A stretch of 64,000 nucleotides of DNA from Candidatus Opimibacter skivensis (GTDB lineage Bacteria; Bacteroidota; Bacteroidia; Chitinophagales; Saprospiraceae), in assembly GCA_016721905.1 (NCBI GenBank), contig JADKHH010000027.1:62001-126000 (forward strand), in the 5' to 3' direction. The notes under the pieces were generated by a model, which worked only from the letters and a program-made list of their open reading frames with translations, was not told the DNA's origin and made no database searches. Shown in pieces: positions 17,081 to 27,845 of this stretch. Within the stretch, counting starts at the first letter, position 1; each line of letters opens with the position of its first letter. Both the position numbers and the translations under genes were made by a program.

Positions 17081-18610
17081 ATGTATAATATCCATGATGG
17101 TTTCATATTCGCTCTCCTCCCGCTTATTTCTCTGTTTAGCATCATCCCTTCTTTGAAAGCGCAGGCTGCAAACGACATCGTCTATGAAGTTTACATCCAA
17201 TCCTTCTGCGACAGCAATGGAGATGGCATTGGTGATTTACCTGGCCTCATTTCAAAACTTGATTATATCCAGGATCTGGGGGCAAACACGATTTGGATGA
17301 TGCCTTTACATCCATCTCCTTCCTATCACAAGTATGATGTCATAGATTATTATTCCATTGACCCCACCTTTGGCACCATGGCGGATATGGACCTCCTCAT
17401 CGCTGAAGCGACGAAGAGGAAGATGAAAATCATCCTGGACCTTGTCATCAATCATACATCATCCGAACATCCATGGTTTATCGCTTCCAGGTCATCACCA
17501 GATAGCCCCTATCGTGATTACTATGTCTGGAAAGACTTTGATTCTGTAAAGGATGAAATCCATAAAAAGACAACCACCTTCGATTCCGACAACCTCACTC
17601 AATGGCATAAATGGGAAGGGCAGGAAGACCGCTACTATGGATTCTTCTGGAAAGGAATGCCTGACCTGAATTTTGATCATGCTCCGGTGCGGGAAGAGAT
17701 TTATAAAATCGGTAAGTTCTGGATCGACAAAGGCATTGATGGCTTCCGCCTTGATGCGGCCAAGCACATCTATCCGGATGACCGCTTCGATGACACCCGC
17801 TCATTCTGGGAAGAGTTTACAAAAGAAATGCGGGCTATCAAACCGGATATCCAGATCATTGGTGAGGTATGGTCGGATTCGATGACCCTTTCAACTTTGT
17901 TTAAAGGACTGCCTTCCTTATTCAATTTCGAATTGACCAAATCCATCCCAGAGTGCATTCATGCTGCCGATGCCGGGCGCTTGATTGAGCCGTATCTCAA
18001 CATCATCAAGGCGTATAAATCTGCAGGTGTTCCTTTTGAAGATGCCATCCTGCTTTCCAATCACGATATGAACCGGATTCGCTCCACGCTCGGAGGTGAT
18101 CTGCAAAAAGCCAAACTTGCCGCTGCGATCTTGTTGACTTTACCGGGCACGCCATACATTTATTATGGTGAGGAAATTGGCATGCTCGGCATCAAACCTG
18201 ACATCCATCTTCGCGAACCATTTCTTTGGGAAGAAGATCCATTAAAAGATACCCGATGGCAAAAATCCACCTACTCCGTTCGACCGGATGTAGAGTCACT
18301 TGAGATTCAAATGTCTGATCCAAATTCCATCTACCATCATTATAAAAAATGGATTTCGCTCCGCAACAATCACCCCGAACTTTCCAACGGCACACCTGTG
18401 TTCCAAAACCTGCAAAACAATTCAATACTCGCCTGGATCATACAGGAAAAGAAAAAAACCCTCTGGGTCATCCACAATCTCAGTGGTGTTGAAATCAGTT
18501 TGCCTTTCAAGGATAAGGCTGATATCGTGTCGGAAGGAAAACAAGTGCACGTGGATGATGATATTGTTATCGCCGCCTTCTCTTCGGTCTTAATCCGCAT
18601 GGGGAATTAA
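17081..18610 (+). CDS. Exported GH13 alpha-amylase family glycosidase
   Basis: A 509-residue alpha-glucan-acting enzyme, closest in pattern to oligo-1,6-glucosidase, alpha-glucosidase and trehalose synthase types. A hydrophobic N-terminal signal (FALLPLISLFSIIPSLKAQA) suggests export to the periplasm. The GH13 regions are in order: the VYEVYIQSFCDSNGDGIGDL start, LVINHTSSEHPWF near 125, the nucleophile Asp in IDGFRLDAAKH near 220, the acid Glu in QIIGEVWSD near 260 and the stabilising Asp in LLSNHDMNRI near 325. A small C-terminal beta domain follows. The gene is intact. Exact specificity is not predictable. Confidence 0.9.
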   Translation: MYNIHDGFIFALLPLISLFSIIPSLKAQAANDIVYEVYIQSFCDSNGDGIGDLPGLISKLDYIQDLGANTIWMMPLHPSPSYHKYDVIDYYSIDPTFGTMADMDLLIAEATKRKMKIILDLVINHTSSEHPWFIASRSSPDSPYRDYYVWKDFDSVKDEIHKKTTTFDSDNLTQWHKWEGQEDRYYGFFWKGMPDLNFDHAPVREEIYKIGKFWIDKGIDGFRLDAAKHIYPDDRFDDTRSFWEEFTKEMRAIKPDIQIIGEVWSDSMTLSTLFKGLPSLFNFELTKSIPECIHAADAGRLIEPYLNIIKAYKSAGVPFEDAILLSNHDMNRIRSTLGGDLQKAKLAAAILLTLPGTPYIYYGEEIGMLGIKPDIHLREPFLWEEDPLKDTRWQKSTYSVRPDVESLEIQMSDPNSIYHHYKKWISLRNNHPELSNGTPVFQNLQNNSILAWIIQEKKKTLWVIHNLSGVEISLPFKDKADIVSEGKQVHVDDDIVIAAFSSVLIRMGN

Positions 18611-18888
18611 AGGTGAATTTTTCGCGCAGAGACGCATAGACGCAATTAAATTATCACCAATTTAGGGGGATCGTTCGTCAGAACGAGGGGGGAAAGGCCG
18701 CAGAGACGCAGTAAATTGTTTGTCTGAAAAATGGTAAATGGTGTTGACGGTTAGCAGTGCGTAGTGAGTGTCTCGCAGTCGGAGGCGACTTCGTATCAAC
18801 AAGTCAGGAGTCTGGTATCTGCGAGTCTGGCATCTGACATCTTGCCTTCGCCTCAGCCTTAGCCTCAGCCTCAGCCTTTTTACACTCT
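18611..18888. repeat. Repeat-rich spacer, inverted copy of the 8-kb element
   Basis: No gene is visible. It holds CGCAGAGACGC-type words (18624-18712) and, at 18789-18880, a reverse-oriented copy of the composite element at 7898-8187: the tract matching GATACGAAG, then GATGCCAGACTCGCAG, then GGCTGAGGCTGAGG. Confidence 0.75.
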
Positions 18889-19943
18889 TCAAGTTTTTTG
18901 TCCCACGGCCACCTGATGTCGGGATGGTCTATCAGCATTCACCAGCGAAGCCCTTGTGTACTCAATATCCTCCAGTAGCCTCTTGACATCCTTGTTCTTT
19001 GTATCAAACTTCTGGATTGACTTCGCAAGTGTCTCTGCCTTGGTCAAAATCCTCGAGCCAGCAATACGCAAGCGCCTGATTGTAAAGGCAGATATGTTTG
19101 AGTTTTTTCTGATCCTTATTGCCGGTATTGTATTTCTGTGCTGACGAGGCATAAAATTCAAGGGCGGGCTGTGCCTTGGTCTTAACAGCATCGAGACTCT
19201 TGTCTGCATCCATCAGTTGAAATGCAGCTACCATGATCTCCGCGTTTTTTTGAAAACGTTCATAGTCCGGATGGCTTTTTTTACCGATGGCAGCAAACTT
19301 GATTTTGTCATTGATCAACTGGAATCCGAAGTTGTCATTGATCAGGTCCGATATCGTATTCATCCCTTCCTTCATCAGGTCCTTTTGTAAGTCAGACAAT
19401 TTTGTTTTTCGCTGGATGCGCCAATAGGAATCGAGATCACTCATACTGCTATAGGTAGATGAGGTCCAACTCCGGGTATCAGACATGGTGAAAACATACT
19501 TGTCAATGAGTGTCTTCCCTTCCTTATTAAAGACCTGGAGGCCCATTGGCTGACTGTATTTTACCGTCATGCTATAGGTGTACCTGACTTGTTCAACTCC
19601 ATTCTTATCCTTTGTCTTGTTTCGGTTGGTGTTCCTCAACTCACTCCAGACTATAAACTCCCCGACGGTAGCCGTGATCTCCACGTCCGGATTTTTATTC
19701 ACCTGCTTATAGCCCTCCAGTTTGAGATAGGTATCAATGAGATAGGACTCCGTAAATCCGCTTTTAGAAAGCTCCGTAAAGGACATATCCAGGTTGGAAC
19801 TATAGGTGGTATATTCTTTGGGTAGCGGGTAATCAGGCATGCGGTAGTATTCCACCGGCGCTGATTCGGAGGAAATAGAAACGGATTGGGCCTTCACACA
19901 TGTTATCGATGTAAGCAGTAATAATAAGAAGGTAGTTTTTCAT
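18889..19943 (-). pseudogene. Exported protein of unknown function, interrupted by two frameshifts
   Basis: The intact protein would be about 350 residues: signal peptide (MKTTFLLLLLTS to VKAQS), a beta-rich middle (YTYSMTVKYSQPMGLQVFNKEGKTLIDKYVF written in two halves around SQP) and a helical C-terminal part with TPR-like character (LKHICLYNQALAYCWLEDF). Two single-base indels break it: an extra A in the AAAAA run just after the ATG (19936-19940 on the plus strand) and one near 19045, where the frame changes after CWLEDFDQ to continue as AETLAKSIQKFD. I do not recognise the family. Since neighbours are similarly affected, sequence error is as likely as true decay. Confidence 0.65.
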
Positions 19944-20123
19944 AGGGTAGTGGCTTTCATAAAATAGAAACAATAATTAAAATTATGGATTTCTGATCAA
20001 CACAGCATTACTGACCTTGAGGACCTTTCAGACCATTCCGTCAAAGCATACCTAAGGCATGGTACGCTGTGCATGGAAAAAAGAAATTTCCGTTGACCTT
20101 GCCGTTTTTCCTATCTTTTCCGC

Positions 20124-21489
20124 ATGTCTTCACATGTCATCATCACCGGCGCCGGACTTTGCGGCACCTTGCTGGCTCTCCAGCTCGCTCACCGCGGCCA
20201 TAAAATTACTTTACTTGAAAAACGGGGCGACCTGCGCAAAGAGGCCATGTCTGCCGGCAGGTCGATCAACCTTGCCTTGTCTGACCGTGGCCTCGCCGCG
20301 CTTGACCTCGTCGGCCTCAAACAGAAAGCCCTCGACATTTCGATCCCCATGCTCGGGCAGGATGGTGCATATCAAAGGAGGGGGCACCACCATGCTGCTT
20401 CCCTATAGCGGCCGGGAAGGAGAATATATCCAATCCATCTCCCGTCCCGGATTGAATGCGCTGCTCCTCGATGCCGCCAGCGATCACCCTTCTATTGATA
20501 TTCATTTCAATTATGGCGTGCAATATGCTGATGTCAAAAGTGCCAGGGTCATAGGCACTGTCGGAAATACAAAAGAAACCTTTGACTTTACAGGAGATGT
20601 GCTGATCGGGACAGATGGTGCAGGCTCAGAAGTCAGAAACGGATTCTCGCAGATCGGCTCCACCATTCGCTTTAATTACAGCCTTCAATGGCTCGACCAT
20701 GGATACAAGGAACTTGAAATCCCTGCCGGACCAAATGGTTCCTGGCTCATCGAGAAAAATGCATTACATATCTGGCCGCGCCAAAGTTTTATGGTCATTG
20801 CCTTGCCTAATCTCGATGGAAGTTTTACCGTGACATTGTTCCTGGCCTTTGACAGCACACCGGGATTCAATCAATTACAAACCGACAAGGAGATCCTTGA
20901 TTTTTTCAATGATCAGTTTCCGGACCTCGTCGCGCTGATGCCTGATTTGGTGCAGGATTTCAAAATGCATCCAACAGGCGCATTAGGTACAGTGAAGTGT
21001 GGTCCGTGGAATACAGAAAAATCACTGCTGATGGGTGATGCTGCCCATGCCGTAGTCCCCTTTTATGGCCAAGGCATGAACTGCTCCATGGAAGATGTAT
21101 TGAAACTTGATTATTGCCTGGATGAAGTCAATGAAAACTGGTCAAAGGCATTCGACTTGTATTACGCAGGAAGGAAAAAAGACGCGGATGCCATCGCGGA
21201 TCTTGCCGTGGAAAATTATTACGAAATGCGCGATCATGTCGACAATCCGGATTTCATAGCGAAGCGCGCTATCGAAATGAAACTGGAAAAGAATTTCCCG
21301 GGTTATGCCTCCAAGTATAACCTGGTTACTTTCTGCGAAGATGTACCGTACTCCGTCGCGAAAGAAAAAGGAAATAAGCAAGACAAGTGGCTGCTCGAAT
21401 ACTGCAGCAAAGAAAATACAGCAAACCTCAGTGATGAAGATTTGAACAAGATCTATCATGCACTAAAAGAAATAAAAGTAAATACCTAG
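20124..21489 (+). CDS. kmo: Kynurenine 3-monooxygenase (one frameshift)
   Basis: This FAD enzyme hydroxylates kynurenine to 3-hydroxykynurenine. The N-terminal FAD motif VIITGAGLCGTLLALQLA, the RSINLALSDRGLAAL segment and the second FAD motif GDAAHAVVPFYGQGMNCSMED are all present. The frame changes near 20355-20357: a GGG should read GG so that PML is followed by GRMVHIKGGGTTMLLPYSG. Corrected length is about 454 residues, normal for the family. It is separated from the first kynurenine genes by rlmF, GH13 and an unknown gene, and is convergent with the PKD protein gene. Confidence 0.9.
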
Positions 21490-21527
21490 ATCTACTCTTC
21501 GTATTCATCCTGATGAGGTATATGCTT

Positions 21528-24500
21528 TCATATTTTTAAAAACCTCCTCACCTGACTTATGTTTGCTTGTCTAAGTTCAAATAAATACGATCCCGCTGTT
21601 ACACCTATTTGATCAAGTAGTATTTCAAAAGGAGATTTGTATACAGAGGTCATCTCATGAGTCCAGACAAGGCGGCCTGACCAATCATAAATGTTAATTG
21701 AGGCAGGCAATTCAAGTTGCTCAGTCACCATCCATAATGACCCTTTTGCCGGATTCGGATACAGGAATAAACCAGATTTCGCTTCAAGCTCTTCAGAAGC
21801 AGTGGCCAAAATATGGAGATTAAAAAACACTGAATCCCGGCTACAAGAATTTTCAACCCACAACTTAATCGGATATACTCCACTCTCCTCCTCTACCAGG
21901 ATTAATGTGTCATGACTGACAATACTTTCATCATTAAACTGCCACAAAACAATATCAGCCTCAGGACCAGTATAAATACAATAGTATAATGAATCGAATA
22001 TAGCAACTGAGTAATCCGGAATAGGAGGATCCTGAACGGATAGTGTATCTACAAGGATCCTGGCGGCTTCTCCAATGGCATTAAATGCGGTGAGCGATAC
22101 ATCAAACAATCCAATAACCGGGTAGACCACCTTTACAATGGAATCACCTGAAAATCCGGGGCTTCCTCCATCGAATACCCAAACTAAAGAGTCAATCCAA
22201 CCGGTCGAAATGCTGGTATAGGTAATCGTATCCATTCGACAAAATGCATAATCTGAAACAGTAAACCTGGGTTCAGGAGGTTTTCGTATAAAAAGAACTT
22301 CCTCCTGCAAGGTATCTGAGCCACAATCATTTGATACAATCAAGGTGATCAAATGAATTCCTTCGCTTTCAATGGTCAACGTATCATTTTCAGTAATGGG
22401 TCCGGAATCAATCTGCCAGTATGCTTTATCTAAAGGATCACCAGGATAAATGCAATACGAAAATGAATCAGAAGCCACTGTAGAAAAGGATGCCACGGGT
22501 ACATCCAGCACCTGTATGGAATCCTTCCAGAGCAAACTACGCTCTCCTAGCGGATTGAAAGCAGAGAGTGATACGTCAAATCTGCCTGCTTCCAGATATA
22601 CCACACTGACGATTGAGTCATTGGCATTGCGTGGATCCCCACCTTCGAAAAACCAAGCCAGGGAATCTAAATACCCGGTAGTGAGACTTGGAAATGAATA
22701 GTATCACCCCGGCATATGATGGATGATGAGGTCGCTATCAGCGGATTTGGCAAACTTCTTACAAAGAAAATCTCTTCTTTAATCGTATCTGATCCACAAG
22801 GATTAGTTACGATCAGCGTCACGAGATAGGGACCCTCTTTCTCATATGCATGGACTGGTTTGAGGAGTTTGCTTGAAGTGCTATCGCCAAAATCCCAGAA
22901 AATGGAATTGATTTCATCTGCTGGAGTAGTCTGATTAAAATGAACCTGCCCATTTATAGTTTCCCACTCTATTTCTGCTAAAGGCGGTCGTTTAAAAACT
23001 TAAATATGACATAGAACTGACCGATCATTTGACGGGGGAACTGAAGGCCTGAATCCATCCATCATAGACAATAACGTTACTACTCTGCTGTTCAGGGAAG
23101 AGTGTAAGGATATCATTTGGTGTAATACCGACGAAAGAGGAGTTATCACCTGGGCCTTCGAGTGAATATTTCCAAAAGGCAACATTGCCCAAGTGGGGCC
23201 CAAGCAAATTCAAAGGCAGTACAATTGAATCCGGATAGCAGGCGTATAAAATAGTATCCGGGTAGAGAAATACTGGTTGGAGATTTGGCATGCCACACAC
23301 TACACTCAATCGTTTAAAGCCATATGGATCGTATATCCCATCATTGTTATCAGTCCACGCTCCTACTGTATTTTCCATAAACGGAAACATCGCTAGTGTC
23401 AAATCAATATCCACCTCTGGATCACAATAGTCAATTTCATCACTCACCATCATGGAGAAGTCAAACATCCATTCCATTTGTGTAGGACTGCATGATCCAC
23501 CATCTCCCCAATCATATCGTATGGGTGGGCCAGGAATATTACATGACCCATTTATCCCATAGCAAAACCAACCAGGTGGGAGTTCTTCGCCGGGATTTGC
23601 ATCCCAACAAGGTGAGCAACACCCACCATATATATCCTCTGCATAATCAGGTACAAATGGATCAAAAATCGTACTCTTTAGACCTCCTCTAACACCAAAA
23701 AGCTGATCCTCAAAAAATCCAGTTTTCAAATGGTCACTATACTTATGGTAGCTTACGTCATCCGTAAACCAATCCCATGTAGTTGGCCAATAATTTCCAT
23801 TACCAGGTTGTCCCATGGGTTGGCCATTGAGGTACGAGCTCGAGGAAAGATCATAATAAGAATGCTCCGACCGACTACGCGCAAAAACCGGGACCAGCCC
23901 CTGAAACCAGGAACAGGATCCATGCGCATCCTGCCATTGACTTACAGTGGTAGATAGATACAAAAGTTCACCTTGAAAATAAGGACCTTCGAGCGGGCCA
24001 TTGTATTCGCGCCATTCGACTTTCGGTGTACCTACTTTCATTTGTTTAACCTCCTGAAACGCTGCCAAATCATTTATGCATAGGGTAAACGTCCCTTCAC
24101 CTGCATCAATGCTTGTCACCGCCAAGACGTACTCAGCACTTCCCAAATTAAGTCCAATCCATTCTGCCTTCCCATCCACGCCCTCCAGCCATTCGATTGG
24201 TATCAGGTCTTCGCATGTAGTTGATTTTTGAAACAGACGCAAGACAGGCCAGGCGATCGTTTCACTGCGAAAATGTATATTCACGAACGTGGAAAATCAA
24301 AAATCCCGAAAGAATACCACATGGTTGGAAACAACGAAACATCAAAAACTCTTCATGAAGAGGATCAGGTTGCGCCCCATCTATACTGTCTTCAATACAA
24401 AAAAAGGTTCCAGAAAATGCATCAAGCGGCAACTGGGTAGCCATTTCACATTTATCATTGACAGGTTGTGCATAGATGGTAGATTGCATCCAGGGAAGAC

Positions 24501-24570
24501 TCCCGCTTAATAAGATTAGCAGGAAAGCCTTACAAAACTTAGAGCGCAGAGGGAGATGGTCGGATTTCAT
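21528..24570 (-). CDS. Large T9SS-secreted PKD-repeat protein (several frameshifts)
   Basis: Joined across frames this encodes a protein of about 1000 residues. It begins with a signal peptide (MKSDHLPLRSKF to TIYAQPVNDKC), then a domain with MWYSFGIFDF typical of Bacteroidota surface proteins, a cysteine-rich middle (CCSPCWDANPGEELPPGW), at least three PKD-like domains (for example FWDFGDSTSSKLLKPVHAYEKEG split around SSK) and a C-terminal T9SS sorting domain (GLFLYPNPAKGSLW to VRRFLKI). Frame changes fall near 24345, 24300, 23033 and 22690, mostly in T or C runs. The protein would be exported through the outer membrane and anchored or released; its ligand is unknown. Confidence 0.8.
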
Positions 24571-24760
24571 GCTAAATTGGCTTATTGCGTTTACTATATG
24601 ATTCATAAACTCGCCCATTCGCTGCCAGCGCCTGCTCTTCCATTTTGGCATTTCCTTAAAGTTATTGAATTTTCCTTCGCCGCCTCTCGACTGACGCCTC
24701 TCGAAATCCGATTATTGGGCCAATGCCGAAGGCAAGCCCAAAATTTATTAATTTTATTCC

Positions 24761-25288
24761 ATGATACGCAGACCCTTCAACTTACAAGCCTGGATAGATG
24801 AGCATCGTCATGAGCTCAAGCCACCGGTAGCTAATCGCAACCTCTACCACGATGCCGGCGATTATATCGTCATGATCGTAGCCGGCCCAAATGCCCGAAA
24901 GGATTATCACTTTAATGAGACAGAAGAGTTGTATTACCAGATTGAGGGTGATATCAATGTCCGGATCCAGGAAGATGGAAAAGCGGTAGATATTCCAATC
25001 AAACAAGGAGAGATGTTTTTGCTCCCGGGAAATACACCGCATAGTCCTATGCGTCCGGAGGGCACCATTGGCCTGGTCATTGAATTGAAGCGGAGCGAAA
25101 ATGAAAATGATGGATTGATGTGGTTTTGCGAAAAATGCAATACCAAACTGCACGATACCCGTTTTCACTTGACAGATATTGAAAAAGATTTCCTCCCGAG
25201 GTTTAAAGAATATTATGCTTCTGAAGAAGCCCGCACTTGTCCCAACTGCGGCCATATCATGGAAGCAGATCCGAGATTTGTGAGCTAA
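24761..25288 (+). CDS. nbaC: 3-hydroxyanthranilate 3,4-dioxygenase
   Basis: This cupin enzyme opens the 3-hydroxyanthranilate ring to ACMS. In the 175-residue product the catalytic iron ligands are His50 and Glu56 (DYHFNETEELYYQIEG) and His94 (LLPGNTPHSP). The C-terminus carries the second, rubredoxin-like iron site of bacterial enzymes: Cys123 and Cys126 in WFCEKCNTK and Cys160 and Cys163 in TCPNCGH. The gene is intact. It supplies the substrate of the decarboxylase at 13630, although the two genes are 10 kb apart here. Confidence 0.97.
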   Translation: MIRRPFNLQAWIDEHRHELKPPVANRNLYHDAGDYIVMIVAGPNARKDYHFNETEELYYQIEGDINVRIQEDGKAVDIPIKQGEMFLLPGNTPHSPMRPEGTIGLVIELKRSENENDGLMWFCEKCNTKLHDTRFHLTDIEKDFLPRFKEYYASEEARTCPNCGHIMEADPRFVS

Positions 25289-25345
25289 AACAAAGGCGAA
25301 GGCGAAGGCTGAGGCGAAGGTGATAACTGAAGACTGGCAAACTCT
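25289..25345. repeat. GGCGAAGGCTGAGGCGAAGG simple repeat
   Basis: A short purine-rich tandem of AAGGCGAAGGCTGAGGCG units, followed by CTGAAGACTGGC, resembling the repeat words at 7898-7960 and 18846-18880. It separates the dioxygenase gene from lpxH. Confidence 0.65.
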
Positions 25346-25366
25346 TCGGATATTGCACGCCAATTG

Positions 25367-26110
25367 ATGAAAAAGACCTACTTCGCTTCAGATTTTCACC
25401 TGGGTATCGATGGTGCGCAGACCAGCATTGAGCGGGAAAACTCATCGTGGAATGGCTTGATGGTGCTGCATCGGATATGCAAGCCCTTTACCTGGTCGGG
25501 GACGTATGGGACTATTGGTTTGAATACGGCCAGGTCATTCCAAAAGGATATTCAAGGCTTTTAGGTTGTATCGGTCGGTTGAGAGATGCCGGCATACCTA
25601 TCTATTATTTTACCGGCAATCACGACATGTGGATGTTCCGATACCTGACCGATGAGTTTGGTATCCCTATCTACCGCGAACCGGTAATACATACCATTGA
25701 CGGAAAGAAATTCTATATCGGTCATGGAGATGGCCTGGGGCCGGGTGATCATGGCTATAAAATGATTAAGAAAATCTTTGCCAATCCGGTCAGCCAATGG
25801 TTGTTTGCCAGGATACATCCGAATACCGGACTAAAGCTGATGAAGTTCTTTTCAGGCACCAGTCGGCAGCATACAGAAGTGGAAACTTTCCTCGGACCGG
25901 AAAAAGAATGGCTCATTCAATTTGCGCGAATTACTCAAGAAAGAGGATATCGATTATTTTGTCTTTGGCCACCGCCATCTGCCTATCGATTTTGACCTGG
26001 GCATCAAAGGGGCCAGGTATATCAACCTCGGAGACTGGCTAAAGTATAACTCCTATGCGGTATGGGATGGCACTTCCTTAACACTGTCTTATTACAAAAC
26101 ACAAGGGTAA
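25367..26110 (+). CDS. lpxH: UDP-2,3-diacylglucosamine diphosphatase LpxH-type (two frameshifts)
   Basis: LpxH hydrolyses UDP-2,3-diacylglucosamine to lipid X in lipid A synthesis. The calcineurin-like phosphoesterase motifs are complete when the frames are joined: YFASDFHLG, YLVGDVWDYWFEYG, FTGNHDMWMF, IGHGDGLGPGDHGY and VFGHRHLP. The frame changes near 25437-25440, where an A run is one short (REN should read REKLIVEWLDG), and near 25922, before RELLKKEDIDYFVFG. Corrected length is about 247 residues, normal for the family. The start is the ATG at 25367, one codon after a TTG. Confidence 0.88.
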
Positions 26111-26131
26111 AATTTCCAGTCATGGAATTTT

Positions 26132-26139
26132 TACCTTTG
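26132..26139 (+). promoter_or_regulatory. TAnnTTTG -7 element before the TonB-C gene
   Basis: TACCTTTG matches the -7 consensus exactly, 47 bp before the ATG at 26186. It overlaps the right arm of an imperfect inverted repeat (GTAAAATTTCC at 26107 with GGAATTTTTAC ending at 26134) that also spans the lpxH stop and could act as its terminator. Confidence 0.55.
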
Positions 26140-26185
26140 CACCTTCGTTAAAGGTCATCTGTCAAACCTTACAATTCTACACAAC

Positions 26186-27028
26186 ATGAAATTTTCTGCG
26201 GGATATACCCTTCTATTATCATTGATTTTCAGTGCATTGGCCACCTTTTCGACTGCACAAACCACTTTGGATGAAGCGGTTAGAAGAGCTGACATTTCAC
26301 CGGCATGGCCTGGATGTGATGCCAAACTGACCGACTGTACCAAATCCAGGATGGCTGATTTTATCGCAGCCAATCTCCAGATTCCACCTGATGCCAAGAC
26401 TCAGGGAGCTGGCGGAGTGGTCATGATGGAATTTGTGATTGAGAAAAACGGAAATATTGGTGAGGTTAAGCCATTGCATGATCCCGGGTTAGGACTTGGC
26501 ACAGAGGCCACCCGTGTGATCAACCTGATGAAAACCAAAAAAATCAAGTGGACCCCAGCCGAAAACGAAGGCAAGAAAGTTCCTTTCAGATATACAGTGC
26601 CGGTTAGTTTCAATTTGAATTTACCGAAAAGTGATAAAACCACACCTGCAACAACTACCCCTGCTCCTTCAAACCAGGTGTTTGATATCGTAGAAACCAT
26701 GCCGCAATATGCAGGATGTGAAGCAGCTGTAAATGATTCCATTGACTGCACTTTTCTAAAAGTAGTCAACCACATCAAAGCCAATCTCAAGTACCCTGAG
26801 GAAGCGCTGAAGAATAAAGTACAAGGTCAGGTTGTTGTTGAATTTGTCATCGACACCAATGGTGCGGTGATCGATCCGGTGGTCAAGCAAGGCATTGGCT
26901 CTGGCTGCGACGAAGAAGCGCTTCGTGTGATCTCCCTCATGCCTGCATGGATTCCCGGCAAACAGGACGGACAAAATGTGAAGGTGAAGTTTAAGCTTCC
27001 GGTGGTCTTCCAGATTTCCAAACCGTAG
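26186..27028 (+). CDS. Exported protein with two TonB C-terminal-like domains
   Basis: The 280-residue product has a signal peptide (MKFSAGYTLLLSLIFSALATFSTAQ split at SLI) and two copies of a TonB-C-like unit, at about residues 50-150 and 185-280. Each has the pattern of a CxxxL/DCT start, a short helix ending in A-N-L, then VVMMEFVIEKNGNIGEV or VVVEFVIDTNGAVIDP, and a closing PVSFNLNL or PVVFQISKP strand. A Pro/Thr-rich linker lies between them. Unlike true TonB it has no N-terminal anchor that would remain in the inner membrane once cleaved, so it may be a periplasmic binding protein and not an energy transducer. Confidence 0.82.
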   Translation: MKFSAGYTLLLSLIFSALATFSTAQTTLDEAVRRADISPAWPGCDAKLTDCTKSRMADFIAANLQIPPDAKTQGAGGVVMMEFVIEKNGNIGEVKPLHDPGLGLGTEATRVINLMKTKKIKWTPAENEGKKVPFRYTVPVSFNLNLPKSDKTTPATTTPAPSNQVFDIVETMPQYAGCEAAVNDSIDCTFLKVVNHIKANLKYPEEALKNKVQGQVVVEFVIDTNGAVIDPVVKQGIGSGCDEEALRVISLMPAWIPGKQDGQNVKVKFKLPVVFQISKP

Positions 27029-27393
27029 CAGGAGCTAGGGGCAAGGAGCAAGGAGCAAGGAGCAAGGAGCTAGGGGCAAGGAGCAAGGAGACTGTCCAGA
27101 GACAGATTATCTTAAGATGTATTAGGATCTTTTATATTTCTCCGTGTACTCTGTACTCCGTGCGAAATATTTTATAAAGGTTTATACGCTTGTTCCGCTG
27201 CAAGAGCTATCTCTTGTAACGGCATACCCTCCATAAGCCCCATTTTCAAGTCAATATTTCAGATCCTCCAACTATGCCGTGTCATTATGGCATTCGATTT
27301 TCAATTAACAGGTCATTTTGGCATGAAAAAATGTGGTGGAATGCCTTTTGAGTTTAGGTGAATATTCTAATCATCTAAAAACTTAAAAAGAAA
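27029..27393. other. 365-bp spacer with GCAAGGAG repeats and CTCCGTG words
   Basis: 27029-27080 is a tandem of GGAGCAAGGAGCAAG units; the reverse complement of the same word occurs at 33207-33238. A CTCCGTGTACTCTGTACTCC segment at 27141-27165 recurs in related form at 9354-9378 (inverted) and 33001-33030. The rest, up to the first Hsp20 gene, is the likely promoter region of that gene but no clear -7 element or CIRCE-type operator was found. Confidence 0.6.
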
Positions 27394-27825
27394 ATGAAAT
27401 CATACGCATGCTATCCAGGCGCAAGGACAAGGTTTAATGCTCCTGTAGGAGGGTTTGTCAACCCTTATTCACCCCGATTCACCAATGAGTCAACCATGAA
27501 ATACCCGGTAGCCAATCGTCCGGCGGCTAATATCATCCGCGAAACGAATGGCTTTAAGATCGAACTGGCTGTACCAGGACTGGCTAAGGACCAGATCAAA
27601 ATCGAACTCAAGGAAAACCATCTGATCATCACAGGTCCTGTTGCCTCCACTGAAGGAAAACCAAAGTTTGTGCGCGAAGAGTTTGACTACACAGGCTTCA
27701 AGAGAGCTTTCCGGTTACACCAGACAGCAGACACCGAAGCCATGAGCGCCACCTTTGATCAGGGCATTTTAACGCTTGTCATTCCGGACAAAGTACCCGT
27801 AACTACGAAAATCAATATTGTTTAA
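27394..27825 (+). CDS. Small heat-shock protein, Hsp20/alpha-crystallin family
   Basis: The 143-residue product has a flexible N-terminus (MKSYACYPGARTRF) and an alpha-crystallin domain from about residue 48: FKIELAVPGLAKDQIKIEL, LIITGP, FVREEFDYTGFKRAFRL and the closing GILTLVIPDK. Hsp20 proteins hold unfolding proteins as ATP-independent chaperones in the cytoplasm. It lies 20 bp before a second Hsp20 gene, so the pair is one operon, and the two proteins may form mixed oligomers. No C-terminal IxI motif is present (it ends in KINIV). Confidence 0.93.
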   Translation: MKSYACYPGARTRFNAPVGGFVNPYSPRFTNESTMKYPVANRPAANIIRETNGFKIELAVPGLAKDQIKIELKENHLIITGPVASTEGKPKFVREEFDYTGFKRAFRLHQTADTEAMSATFDQGILTLVIPDKVPVTTKINIV

Positions 27826-27845
27826 CCTTTAAAACCTATCAGATC

